This document shows positions 25,910 to 35,124 of a DNA stretch of 64,000 nt, one piece after another (within the stretch, counting starts at the first letter, position 1; every line of letters starts with the position of its first letter). The notes below the pieces were generated by a model, which ran no database searches, had not been told where the DNA came from, and saw only the letters and a program-made list of their open reading frames with translations. This DNA comes from Cognatishimia activa (GTDB lineage: Bacteria; Pseudomonadota; Alphaproteobacteria; Rhodobacterales; Rhodobacteraceae): the NCBI RefSeq assembly GCF_026016445.1, contig NZ_CP096147.1, positions 312,501-376,500 of the forward strand, given 5' to 3'. A program made the position numbers and the translations under genes.

Positions 25910-25978
25910 AAAAAAATTGACGCAGGTTGCTATTGAGCGCTACCATTTCCTCAAGCATCTACTTTAGGGAGGACGAGG

Positions 25979-27265
25979 ATGTTTAAAAAAGGCGCACTTC
26001 GCGCAGCAACCGCCATAACGCTGCTTGCAGCCGGTGGCGTATCTGCCGAAACACTGACAATTGCGATCGTGAACAACGGTCACATGATCAACATGCAGAA
26101 AGTCGCAGAAGCTTATACCGCCGAAACCGGCGTAGAACTGAACTGGGTTTCTCTGGAAGAAGGCGTTCTGCGTGAACAGGTCACCTCTGACACCGCAACA
26201 GGCGGTGGTCAGTACGACATCATCAACATCGGTATGCAAGAAGCTCCAATCTGGGGCGCAGCCGGTTGGATTGAGCCGCTGAACTTCTCTGCAGACTACG
26301 ACGTGGACGACATTCTGCCTGCAATGCGTAATGGTCTGTCCCATGAAGGTACGCTCTATGCTGCGCCTTTCTATGGTGAAAGCTCCATGGTCATGTATCG
26401 CAAAGACCTGACCGATGCTGCTGGCGTTTCCATAGGCGACAATGACAGCTGGGATAATGTAAAGGCTGCAGCCGCTGCTATTCACGATCCAGACAACGGC
26501 GTTTACGGTGCCTGCCTGCGCGGTAAGCCGGGTTGGGGTGATAACATGGCGTTTATCACAACCGTCGTGAACTCTTTCGGTGGTGCGTGGTTTGACGCCG
26601 ACGGCCGTCCGCAACTGGACAGCGCTGAATGGAACGCAGCGATCAACTTCTATGTCGATCTGTTAGGTTCTTATGGCCCTCCAGGCTCGGAAGGTAACTC
26701 TTTCAACGAAATCTTGGCGCTTTATAACGAAGGCAAATGCGGCATGTGGATTGACGCCACGATCGCGGCATCCTTCCTGGAAGTTGACGGCGTGGCATAC
26801 GCGCAATCTCCAAACGCAGGCAATCCGGTTGGTGCGAACTGGCTGTGGGCATGGGCGATGGCGATCCCCGCGGGCTCTCCGAATGCTGAAGCCGCTGGCG
26901 ACTTTATCGAATGGGCCACATCCAAGGACTATGTGAAAGCGGTTGGAAACCACCCTGAATTTGGCTGGGGCTCTGTGCCAACAGGTCAGCGAGCGTCGAC
27001 TTATGCGATCCCTGAGTTCCAAGCCGCAGCTGGTTTTGCTGCCGCGGAACTGGCCGCGATCGAAAGCGCCGCGCCTGAAGCAACAGATCTGAAACCATAT
27101 GTTGGTGTTCAGTTCGCCGCGATCCCAGAGTTCCCAGAGGTCGGCTCCGCCGTTGCTCAGGAAATGGCCGCAGCGCTATCCGGCGCGAAGTCCGTCGAAG
27201 ATGCGCTGGCTGCTGCTCAAGGTGCAGCTGACTCGATCATGAAAGAAGCGGGCTACTACGACTAA
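25979..27265 (+). CDS. smoE: polyol (sorbitol/mannitol) ABC transporter substrate-binding protein
   Basis: 428 residues. Signal peptide of about 23 residues ending VSA, then a mature family 1 extracellular binding protein with YDIINIGMQEAPIWGAAGWIEPL and FYGESSMVMYRKDLTDAAG segments. The gene order receptor, two permeases, ATPase, mannitol dehydrogenase is that of the Rhodobacter smo polyol operon, which is the basis for the name. It binds a hexitol in the periplasm. A strong GGGAGGA site precedes the ATG. Codon use is biased as in highly expressed genes, and a hairpin follows the stop. The exact polyol (sorbitol, mannitol, arabitol) is not settled by sequence. Confidence 0.9.
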   Translation: MFKKGALRAATAITLLAAGGVSAETLTIAIVNNGHMINMQKVAEAYTAETGVELNWVSLEEGVLREQVTSDTATGGGQYDIINIGMQEAPIWGAAGWIEPLNFSADYDVDDILPAMRNGLSHEGTLYAAPFYGESSMVMYRKDLTDAAGVSIGDNDSWDNVKAAAAAIHDPDNGVYGACLRGKPGWGDNMAFITTVVNSFGGAWFDADGRPQLDSAEWNAAINFYVDLLGSYGPPGSEGNSFNEILALYNEGKCGMWIDATIAASFLEVDGVAYAQSPNAGNPVGANWLWAWAMAIPAGSPNAEAAGDFIEWATSKDYVKAVGNHPEFGWGSVPTGQRASTYAIPEFQAAAGFAAAELAAIESAAPEATDLKPYVGVQFAAIPEFPEVGSAVAQEMAAALSGAKSVEDALAAAQGAADSIMKEAGYYD

Positions 27266-27274
27266 AACAATCGA

Positions 27275-27306
27275 GGGCCCGGCAGGCATCCCGCTGTGCC
27301 GGGCCC
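27275..27306 (+). promoter_or_regulatory. intercistronic hairpin, smoE/smoF
   Basis: A perfect 10-pair GC stem (GGGCCCGGCA with TGCCGGGCCC) around a 12-base loop lies nine bases after the receptor stop. No T-run follows, and the permease gene starts 118 bases later, so this is probably an mRNA-stabilising or attenuating element. Confidence 0.65.
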
Positions 27307-27424
27307 ATTACCAGACGTACCACAGGGTTTGCTAGATCGCCTTGGTACCGCCTAACATCCGAGCAATCGCAACCCAAACATCAGATGTGAAACGGAAAAA
27401 CCGTTTTACTGAGAGGATAGGACC

Positions 27425-28363
27425 ATGTCCGACAGAAAGCTCCCTCGACTTTTACAAAGCCCCGCAGTTCTGCTGCTTTTGATCTGGATGCTGATCCCTC
27501 TGGGAATGACGCTGTACTTTTCATTCATACGCTATGTGTTGAACAGCCTGCGCCGTCCAGAGTGGACATCACCAAGCCTCAGCAACTGGCGCGGCTTCGG
27601 AAACTACGAATTTGTTCTTAAATCAAAAGACTTCCTCTTCGCCATTCAGAACAGCCTATTCATCGTCTGCAGCATCTTGATCCTGACAGTCATTCTGGGT
27701 GTTTTGATCGCCGTTTTGATCAACAAGACATTCCCGGGGCAGGGCATTGTCCGAGTTCTTCTGATCTCACCGTTCTTTGTCATGCCTGCCGTGAACGCCG
27801 TTCTCTGGATCAATATGATCCTCGACCCGGTTCTAGGTCTACAAGGCATAGCCGTTGGCAGCATTAACGATCTGGTGGATACACTTCGCAATGCACCTTT
27901 GGTTGGCTGGTTCTTCTCACTTTGGCCGGAACTCGAACCGATTTCCTTTCGGGCGACACAGACCTCAGCCTATGCGGTTATCATCATGGTGACATGGCAG
28001 TGGACACCCTTTGCGGTCCTGATTTTCATGACCTCGCTGCAATCTGAAGACCAGCAACAAAAAGAAGCGGCTGTTCTGGATGGCGCGAGCCCATGGTCAC
28101 AATTCCGGTTCCTGACCCTGCCGCACTTGGCGCGACCGATTGCGATTGTGGTCATGATCCAGGCGATCTTTCACCTCTCGCTCTATGCGGAAATCGAAAT
28201 CGTTAGCCGCGGTAACGGCAACAAGAACCTGCCTTACCTGATCGGTGAATTTGCCAACAACAACATCGGGGCTGCCAGTGCCACAGGCATCTTCGCAGTC
28301 ATCCTCGCCAACATCGTCGCCTTCTTCCTGCTGCGCATGATTGGCAAGACACTGATGGAATAA
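27425..28363 (+). CDS. smoF: polyol ABC transporter permease 1
   Basis: 312 residues with six or more membrane helices, typical of MalF-type permeases. The EAA-type loop that contacts the ATPase is visible as KEAAVLDGASPWSQFRFLTLPHL. The N-terminal helix begins at about residue 12. A GAGAGGATAGG site precedes the ATG at 27425, and the second permease gene follows 12 bases after the stop. It forms one half of the inner-membrane channel for the polyol transporter. Confidence 0.93.
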   Translation: MSDRKLPRLLQSPAVLLLLIWMLIPLGMTLYFSFIRYVLNSLRRPEWTSPSLSNWRGFGNYEFVLKSKDFLFAIQNSLFIVCSILILTVILGVLIAVLINKTFPGQGIVRVLLISPFFVMPAVNAVLWINMILDPVLGLQGIAVGSINDLVDTLRNAPLVGWFFSLWPELEPISFRATQTSAYAVIIMVTWQWTPFAVLIFMTSLQSEDQQQKEAAVLDGASPWSQFRFLTLPHLARPIAIVVMIQAIFHLSLYAEIEIVSRGNGNKNLPYLIGEFANNNIGAASATGIFAVILANIVAFFLLRMIGKTLME

Positions 28364-28375
28364 GGGACAGAACCA

Positions 28376-29209
28376 ATGGCAATCGTTGCAAAACCCTCAA
28401 GATTTTCGAAATACGGTCGGCCCATGGTGGCCTGGGTCGTGGGGCTCTTGTTCTTCTTCCCGATCTTCTGGATGGTCCTGACCAGCTTTAAGACCGACGC
28501 GGATGCGGTGAAACCTGAACACCTGATCTGGTTCACACCGACGCTCGAAAACTACCTGAATATGACCGAGAACTACGACTATTGGCGCTTCGCCAAGAAT
28601 TCGGTCATCACGGCAGTCTTCGCGACAGCATTCACCCTGGTCGTTGGCATTCCATGTGCTTATGCGATGGCCTTCAACCCAAGCCGGGCAACTAAAGATG
28701 TGTTGATGTGGATGCTTTCCACAAAGATGTTGCCAGCCGCAGCAGTGCTTTACCCCATGACCTTTCTGACCAAGTCAGCAGGCCTATTTGATACGCACTT
28801 CCTAATCATTCTGGTTCTCAGCCTGATTAACCTGCCGATCGCGATCTGGATGCTCTTCACCTATTTCAAGGAAATCCCGAAAGACATCATTGAAGCCGGT
28901 CAGATGGATGGTGTCAGCACCATGGGGGAGATCAAAGAGATCCTGATCCCCCTTGCTTGGGGCGGCATCGCAGCCACCGCACTTCTGGTGTTCATCTTCT
29001 GCTGGAACGAGGCCTATTGGACCGTGCGCCTGACCACGACCGATGCGGCAACGCTCTCCAAACTCATCGAAGGCAACCGGGCCCCTGAAGGTCTCTTTTT
29101 CGGACGCCTCTCTGCCGTATCAGCTGCCGCCGTTGGACCAATCGTTGTCCTCGGATGGTTCTGCCAGAAACAACTTGTCCAAGGCTTGACCTTCGGCGCT
29201 GTGAAATAA
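28376..29209 (+). CDS. smoG: polyol ABC transporter permease 2
   Basis: 277 residues, MalG-type permease with six predicted helices. The EAA motif is IIEAGQMDGVSTMGEIKEILIPLAWGGI. It pairs with the product of the preceding gene to form the channel. The ATPase gene starts nine bases after its stop. No insertion or truncation is apparent. Confidence 0.93.
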   Translation: MAIVAKPSRFSKYGRPMVAWVVGLLFFFPIFWMVLTSFKTDADAVKPEHLIWFTPTLENYLNMTENYDYWRFAKNSVITAVFATAFTLVVGIPCAYAMAFNPSRATKDVLMWMLSTKMLPAAAVLYPMTFLTKSAGLFDTHFLIILVLSLINLPIAIWMLFTYFKEIPKDIIEAGQMDGVSTMGEIKEILIPLAWGGIAATALLVFIFCWNEAYWTVRLTTTDAATLSKLIEGNRAPEGLFFGRLSAVSAAAVGPIVVLGWFCQKQLVQGLTFGAVK

Positions 29210-29218
29210 GGAAAGACA

Positions 29219-30220
29219 ATGGGACGTATTCAACTCAAAAACGTGACGAAGAGTTTTGGTGACGTTCAGGTCATCCCGCCTCTTGATCTGACGATCGAAG
29301 ACGGAGAATTCGCGGTCTTTGTCGGCCCATCTGGTTGCGGTAAATCCACTTTGCTGCGGATGATCGCAGGTCTTGAAGACCTGACCTCCGGCAACATCGA
29401 AATCGACGGTGAAGTGGCCACCGAGGTGCCGCCATCCCAACGTGGCCTTGCCATGGTGTTCCAATCCTACGCGCTTTATCCGCATATGACGGTGCGCAAG
29501 AACATTGGCTTCCCTCTGCGTATGGCAAAGATGGAACAGGCCGAGATCGACCAGCGCGTTGAAACAGCCGCCAAATCTTTGAACCTGATGGATTATCTGG
29601 AACGCAAACCAGCGGACCTCTCAGGCGGTCAACGTCAGCGGGTCGCTATTGGCCGGGCAATTGTTCGCGAACCTGCAGCCTTCCTTTTTGACGAACCACT
29701 GTCAAACCTCGATGCGGCTTTGCGCGTGGGCATGCGGCTAGAGATCGGCGAGCTGCATGAGCGGCTGAAGACCACGATGATCTACGTGACGCACGACCAA
29801 GTCGAGGCGATGACGATGGCGAATAAGATTGTTGTGCTGCGTGCTGGTGTGATCGAACAGGTTGGTTCTCCGCTTGAGCTCTATCATAGGCCTCAAAACG
29901 AATTTGTTGCTGGGTTCATTGGCTCCCCAAAGATGAATTTCGTCAAAGGTGCTGAAGCTGAAAAACACGGTGCTGCAACCATCGGTATCCGCCCAGAACA
30001 CACCGATGTCAGTATGACCGACGGCGCTTGGAAAGGCCGCGTAGGCGTTGCAGAACACCTAGGGTCTGACACCTTCATCCACGTCCATGACACTGACCTG
30101 GCGGATATGCTGACGGTACGCGTCACCGGTGACATTTCTGTCAAACACGGCGATACCATTTTCCTGACACCGCAGGCCGACCAGATACACAAATTTGACG
30201 CACAAGGCCTGAGAATGTGA
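29219..30220 (+). CDS. smoK: polyol ABC transporter ATP-binding protein
   Basis: 333 residues, UgpC/MalK type. Walker [11 protein letters not shown]-loop in [13 protein letters not shown], signature [14 protein letters not shown], Walker [12 protein letters not shown] and H-loop TMIYVTHDQ are intact. The C-terminal part (about 235-333) is the OB-fold regulatory domain with GIRPEHT, somewhat shorter than in MalK. It energises uptake through SmoFG. It is a paralogue of the ATPase at 59098-60186. The stop overlaps the ATG of the dehydrogenase gene by one base. Confidence 0.95.
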   Translation: MGRIQLKNVTKSFGDVQVIPPLDLTIEDGEFAVFVGPSGCGKSTLLRMIAGLEDLTSGNIEIDGEVATEVPPSQRGLAMVFQSYALYPHMTVRKNIGFPLRMAKMEQAEIDQRVETAAKSLNLMDYLERKPADLSGGQRQRVAIGRAIVREPAAFLFDEPLSNLDAALRVGMRLEIGELHERLKTTMIYVTHDQVEAMTMANKIVVLRAGVIEQVGSPLELYHRPQNEFVAGFIGSPKMNFVKGAEAEKHGAATIGIRPEHTDVSMTDGAWKGRVGVAEHLGSDTFIHVHDTDLADMLTVRVTGDISVKHGDTIFLTPQADQIHKFDAQGLRM

Positions 30221-31719
30221 TGGCATCTGCGGCACTAAATACGAATGGGGTTGTGCTTTGTGATGCGAACCTTTCGAGGCTCCCAGCAACAGTAGCACGC
30301 CCCAATTACGACCGGTCAGCCCTTCGTCCGGGTATTGTGCATATCGGCCTTGGCAACTTCCATCGCGCACATCAGGCTTGGTATATCCACCGTTTGATGC
30401 AACAGGGGCTTGCCGCTGACTGGGCTATCATCGGAGCGGGGGTACGCAATCAAGACCAAGTCATGCGTGACAGTCTGAGGTCTCAGGACCATCTGACGAC
30501 GCTCATTGAGCTGTCGCCAGATGGGACATCAGCTGAAGTCATCGGATCAACGATCGATTTTATGCCAATTGAGGCCGGAAACGCCTCTCTTGTCCGGCAA
30601 ATGGCTGATCCTGCCATTCGGATTGTGTCGCTAACGATCACTGAAGGTGGCTACTTCATGTCGCCGACCGAGAGTGGTTTGGATGTTGCACACCCTGATA
30701 TCCAGTACGACATTGGTCATCCGGAACATCCAAGGACCGTATTTGGCGCCATTGTTGCGGCGCTGGCAGCACGTCGAGCATCGGGGTCGGGGCCGTTCAC
30801 TGTGCTCAGCTGTGACAATCTTCGCGGAAATGGAGACATCGCGCGACAAGCGGTCTTGTCACTGGCTGAACAATTGGATGCTTCTCTAGCGGATTGGATT
30901 GAACTGACGTGCAGTTTTCCGAATTCCATGGTGGACTGCATCGTTCCCGCGACAGGTCCAAATGAAATTGCACTGGCTCAGAGTTTTGGCATCGACGATG
31001 CCGCGCCGGTTACACATGAAAGCTACCGGCAATGGGTCATTGAAGATGATTTTTGTGCCGGGCGACCTGACCTTGAAAAGGTAGGTGTCATCATTACACC
31101 AGAGGTCCATGCCTATGAGGCCATGAAAATTCGCATCCTCAATGCAGGCCATCAAGTTTTGGCCAATGTCGGTGAATTGATGTCGGTCGAGACGGTGGCC
31201 GAATGTATGGCTCACCCAGTCATTTCAGAGTTTTTCAACAAGGTCGAACACGAGGAAATTGCGCCATATGTGTCCCCAGTTCCGGACATGACCTCGACGC
31301 AATACGTAGGTTTGGTCGCCCAAAGGTTTTCAAACCCAGAAATTCGCGACACAACACGCCGCGTCGCCTTTGATGGATCGTCGCGGCACCCAGAATTCCT
31401 GTTACCGGTTATTCAAGACGCATTGGAAAGCGGGGGCACCATCGAAGGTTTGGCTTTGGTGGAAGCCTTTTGGGCCCGCATGTGTGCGGGGACAAGAGAT
31501 GATGGGACCATCATCGAAGAGAATGACCCCAACTGGCACCGCTTAATGGATGCTGCAAGGGAGAGTGCAAAAAGGTCTAGGGCGTGGCTTGAGCAACAGC
31601 AGATTTACGGAGACCTGGCGGATAATCCCGTTTTTGAACCCGCATTTTGTCGTTGGCTCGATATGATTTGGTCTGATGGCTGTCTTGCGACATTGCAGGC
31701 GTACTTGGACGGGACATGA
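30220..31719 (+). CDS. mtlK: mannitol 2-dehydrogenase family protein
   Basis: 499 residues from the ATG at 30220, which overlaps the ATPase stop. A Rossmann-type start IVHIGLGNFHRAHQAWYI and the SLTITEGGYF segment are typical of long-chain polyol dehydrogenases. The catalytic Lys303, Asn308 and His311 appear with the correct spacing in MKIRILNAGH. The enzyme oxidises D-mannitol (or D-arabitol) to the 2-ketose with NAD in the cytoplasm, the first catabolic step after import. A separate sorbitol dehydrogenase gene, present between smoK and mtlK in the Rhodobacter operon, is missing here. Confidence 0.93.
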   Translation: MASAALNTNGVVLCDANLSRLPATVARPNYDRSALRPGIVHIGLGNFHRAHQAWYIHRLMQQGLAADWAIIGAGVRNQDQVMRDSLRSQDHLTTLIELSPDGTSAEVIGSTIDFMPIEAGNASLVRQMADPAIRIVSLTITEGGYFMSPTESGLDVAHPDIQYDIGHPEHPRTVFGAIVAALAARRASGSGPFTVLSCDNLRGNGDIARQAVLSLAEQLDASLADWIELTCSFPNSMVDCIVPATGPNEIALAQSFGIDDAAPVTHESYRQWVIEDDFCAGRPDLEKVGVIITPEVHAYEAMKIRILNAGHQVLANVGELMSVETVAECMAHPVISEFFNKVEHEEIAPYVSPVPDMTSTQYVGLVAQRFSNPEIRDTTRRVAFDGSSRHPEFLLPVIQDALESGGTIEGLALVEAFWARMCAGTRDDGTIIEENDPNWHRLMDAARESAKRSRAWLEQQQIYGDLADNPVFEPAFCRWLDMIWSDGCLATLQAYLDGT

Positions 31720-31761
31720 GACCTGTTTAAGTGTCTCTTCGCTCACTCGCCATAACTCCTC

Positions 31762-33042
31762 TCAATCCTGCACTGCAGTACGTATGCCTTCGACGAAGGG
31801 GCGGTAGATGTAACTGGCAAGCGTTGTTTCACGTGCTGAAATCAACAATTGCACTGGCATATCCTCTTGCAACGCTGCGGCGCTCATGGATGCGAGGATG
31901 TGCTCAATATCCTCAGATTGGATTTCAGCCCGTCCGGTGTAGGATACCGGGATTCCATGTTCATTCAGTGTGGCGCGCGGAGAAACGGCGACAACTCTCA
32001 CGTCAATCTTGGGCATCGTGCGTTGTGGTAGGCTTGTTAAAATCAGCCGCCCCTCCATTCCGGGCTGCAATTGATCGATTTGACCAACTGGCACTTCAAA
32101 AGAAATATGCGGATGCGCAAGGGGTTGCGTAAGTGAGATCAGTGTTTCACCTCGCGCGGCGAAAGACCCCTTTGTTTTAAAAAAGATGTTCGAGACGATG
32201 CCTGCAGCCGGTGCCCGAACCACAGCTTCTTCAATTTTTGCATTTAGTTCGGTGATCTGTCTGCTGATCTCGTGCAAGCGTTTGACATTGGCATCCCGCG
32301 TGCGCATGAAGTGCTCGCGCGTTGATATACCGATCAGCTCTGCTTGATCCGAGGCACTGCTTTGTTGTCCTCGAAGCGAAATTAAACTGGCTCGATCTCC
32401 TTCGATATCTGCCTTCAATATCAGGGTTCTCTCAGTGAGGCTCTCGCGTTCTGTGACGCTGAGGTGCCCACTTTCAACGAGTTCTGATTGACGCTCCATT
32501 CTTTGCTGCATCAGATCAAGCTGACGCGTTGCGATGTCGATTTTTTTTGCGAGTGCATCAATTTGAAGACCAAGATTTCGAGCTTTTTGCTTTTGTTGTT
32601 GAACCTGAATCTCAGCTTGATGATGTCGTTCTAGGTTGGAGGCCCCGGCGGCCGTTATTGGTGCTAAGCTCGTTAGATCTTGGTGAGACAAAATGTGTTG
32701 GATGATCTGGTTTTCCTCTTGGAAGTCTCTTTGCGTTTGCTTCAAGCTCTCCCTCTGCGCAGTCTCTAGCGACACGTCCATCTGCAGTACGATTTGCCCC
32801 GCGTCGACCTGATCGTGCCTTGCCACAAAGACGTCCTGCACCGCACCTCCAAATGGGTGCTGCAAGTTGTAAGTTGGTTGCGACGATATGATTTTCCCTG
32901 ACAATTGGAGCGTTGTTGCCAAAGGTGCAAAAACTGACCAAAGGAATGCAGCACTTAAGAAACAGATGACTGCGATCGCAGCTGTCCAAAGAGGGTTTAG
33001 GATCGACCTAGGTATGGAGGCTCTTTCGCTCAATTTATCCAC
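31762..33042 (-). CDS. type I secretion periplasmic adaptor (HlyD/PrtE family)
   Basis: 426 residues from a GTG at 33042, overlapping the end of the exporter ATPase gene by 13 bases. One N-terminal membrane helix (about 18-40) is followed by a barrel-sandwich segment, a long coiled-coil hairpin (about 95-265), the second half of the lipoyl-like domain (RAPAAGIVSNIFFKTKGSFAARGETLISL) and a C-terminal beta domain. This layout is that of membrane-fusion proteins that bridge the inner-membrane ABC exporter and a TolC-like outer-membrane channel. The channel gene is not in this window. Its cargo is presumably the RTX protein encoded at 35125-37572. Confidence 0.92.
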   Translation of the reverse strand: MDKLSERASIPRSILNPLWTAAIAVICFLSAAFLWSVFAPLATTLQLSGKIISSQPTYNLQHPFGGAVQDVFVARHDQVDAGQIVLQMDVSLETAQRESLKQTQRDFQEENQIIQHILSHQDLTSLAPITAAGASNLERHHQAEIQVQQQKQKARNLGLQIDALAKKIDIATRQLDLMQQRMERQSELVESGHLSVTERESLTERTLILKADIEGDRASLISLRGQQSSASDQAELIGISTREHFMRTRDANVKRLHEISRQITELNAKIEEAVVRAPAAGIVSNIFFKTKGSFAARGETLISLTQPLAHPHISFEVPVGQIDQLQPGMEGRLILTSLPQRTMPKIDVRVVAVSPRATLNEHGIPVSYTGRAEIQSEDIEHILASMSAAALQEDMPVQLLISARETTLASYIYRPFVEGIRTAVQD

Positions 33043-35105
33043 TCACGTCCCTTGTCCGAAATGTCCGTATCTCCTGCTAAGGACACCGTGAAATGCGTGG
33101 CATCCTCACTATTTCGCACTTGGTATCGATCGCAAAGTTTGGAAATCCGGGCGAGGGCGGCCTCGTCTCTTGGAAGATCAGTTAAAAACACTTCGGACTT
33201 TCGCAGGTTCTCACGTGCGGAGGCCATCTTCTTTGCCAAGTCATTAGGTAGATCTTCAACCATGGAGATTTCACAATGTGTGTCATCCACAAAGGTAAAA
33301 ACGAAACTCGCAATACGTGGCGTGTTTTTGCTTTGGTTTTGGCAGGCGATGCTGAATAGCTCGGCTGCAACGGCTTGTGCTTTTTGAGAAAACGCTTCGT
33401 CAGAGGATCGCGTGAATTGTGAGGCAACCCAATCCTTTAGATCATCTGAAGACGATTCCAAAATCGGCAATTCGATGCGACGCCCACCCAGCCCAAGGCG
33501 CGCCAGAACCTCTCTGCGAGGACCAAAATCGGCGACACGGCCGCGCTCCAGTCGGAGAACCTTATCGGCAAGCCCCATGATCCCGGAGCGGTGCAGGATC
33601 ATGACAATAGTGGTGCCTTGTTCTTTCAGGCGCAGCAATGTTTGCGCCAAAGCTTTTTCACCTTCAGCGTCTAAAAGTGCGTTGGGTTCATCTAAAAAGA
33701 GGTATTGAGGATCGTCGTAAAGCGCGCGCGCAAGCGCAATGCGCTGTCTTTGGCCCGACGATAACAAATACATGTCATGCGATAGATCGGTTTCATAAGA
33801 TTTAGGCAAGGCTGCAATAAGGCCATGTACACCGGCCAACTTGGCAGCTGTTAGAATTTTAGCATCGCCTTGTTCAGTCGCAAATCCACAGATGTTTTGT
33901 GCAATTGTCCCAGAAATGAGGGCCGCCTGCTGGGGCAAGTAACCAACAGATTGGTTTAACGCTGCTGGGGGAAGCCCTTTCAATTCGTTATCGTCAAAGA
34001 ATACCGACCCGATCGGCGGTGGAGCTTCACCTGACATTGCGTTCATGAGTGAGGTTTTTCCAGATCCGGAAGGCCCGACAATTGCAAGGCATTCGCCTTT
34101 GGCCAATTGCAATGTGACGCGATCCAATCGTGGCGGTGCCCCGCCACCTCTTGGGATGATGATGCCTTCGATACGCAGGTGTCCATCAAGATCAGGCATG
34201 TCTATCGAGGTCGCTATGGTCTCCGTTGACTGCGCGCAGAGGCTTTTGTAATCGCGATAGTTCTGGCGCAGGATTGGGATGTGATTGAGCAAAGCTTCAA
34301 TCGTTGCAAAGCCCTTTGCCAGGATGATGGATGCGGCGATCATGCCTCCGGGGCTCAATTTATTCAGCGTGACGAGATAGGCACCCAAAGCAAGGGCAAG
34401 GATTTGCCCTGAGCTGCGTACCAAAGCAACCGCGCCTGTCCCAAAACCTATTGTTCTCTGACAGGCTTCCAAATGTGTATGGCGCGCTTCTAGCAACGAA
34501 AAGAAGCGCTGCCGGAGGTTCTGGAGGGTATTTTGCATACCCAGCTGTCTTTGGACCTGATCGGCGCGCGCCAGCGTCTGTTTCTCCAATGTCCTAACTT
34601 TCGATGCAGCATCTTGTTCAGAGGAAGCAAATGAAGCTGCTATCATTTCGATGCCTTTGCTCGTAACCACGAGCAGCATCAGGAGCATCAAAAAGCTAGG
34701 GTGAATAAACAGCAACGCTGCACAAATCAATGGAATCCATGGAATATTCAAAGCGACAAGAGCCGCTGATCCACCGATAAAGCCTGCGAAATTTGAAACC
34801 TTGTCAATAAGACCCTGAGCATCCCCTTCATTCGGGCGCAGGGCAATATCCGCGCCATAGCGTTCGGACCATCGCGACAGACGACCTAGGCTTATATCGC
34901 GCGCGGCTTCGGTGACGGCTTGAAGTGCCAAAGCGGCAATAGCGAGCGCCGCGAGCAGCACAAGGGTAGCAATATTGCCGCTGGGAAGTACGCGGTCCAA
35001 GACCTGCATCATAAAGAGCGGGCTGATCAGGACCGACAGGTTGGTGATTAAACTGAACACCAGCAACGGTGCGATCAACCCTCGTAGTTGAGCAAATGCA
35101 TTCAT
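33030..35105 (-). CDS. type I secretion ABC transporter (PrtD-like) with C-terminal extension
   Basis: 691 residues, about 120 longer than usual PrtD-type exporters. Residues 1-290 are the membrane domain. The ATPase domain has Walker A GPSGSGKT at 344-351, signature LSSGQRQR at 448-455 (second position Ser instead of Gly), and Walker B YLFLDEP at about 468-474. After about residue 550 there is a 140-residue tail without similarity I recognise, rich in charged residues and with a TDLPRDEAALARISKLCDRYQVRN segment. The N-terminus lacks a C39-like domain. It should export the RTX protein encoded 19 bases upstream. The tail may be a regulatory or cargo-recognition domain. Confidence 0.9.
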   Translation of the reverse strand: MNAFAQLRGLIAPLLVFSLITNLSVLISPLFMMQVLDRVLPSGNIATLVLLAALAIAALALQAVTEAARDISLGRLSRWSERYGADIALRPNEGDAQGLIDKVSNFAGFIGGSAALVALNIPWIPLICAALLFIHPSFLMLLMLLVVTSKGIEMIAASFASSEQDAASKVRTLEKQTLARADQVQRQLGMQNTLQNLRQRFFSLLEARHTHLEACQRTIGFGTGAVALVRSSGQILALALGAYLVTLNKLSPGGMIAASIILAKGFATIEALLNHIPILRQNYRDYKSLCAQSTETIATSIDMPDLDGHLRIEGIIIPRGGGAPPRLDRVTLQLAKGECLAIVGPSGSGKTSLMNAMSGEAPPPIGSVFFDDNELKGLPPAALNQSVGYLPQQAALISGTIAQNICGFATEQGDAKILTAAKLAGVHGLIAALPKSYETDLSHDMYLLSSGQRQRIALARALYDDPQYLFLDEPNALLDAEGEKALAQTLLRLKEQGTTIVMILHRSGIMGLADKVLRLERGRVADFGPRREVLARLGLGGRRIELPILESSSDDLKDWVASQFTRSSDEAFSQKAQAVAAELFSIACQNQSKNTPRIASFVFTFVDDTHCEISMVEDLPNDLAKKMASARENLRKSEVFLTDLPRDEAALARISKLCDRYQVRNSEDATHFTVSLAGDTDISDKGREWIN

Positions 35106-35124
35106 CAGTCAGACCAAACCGGCG

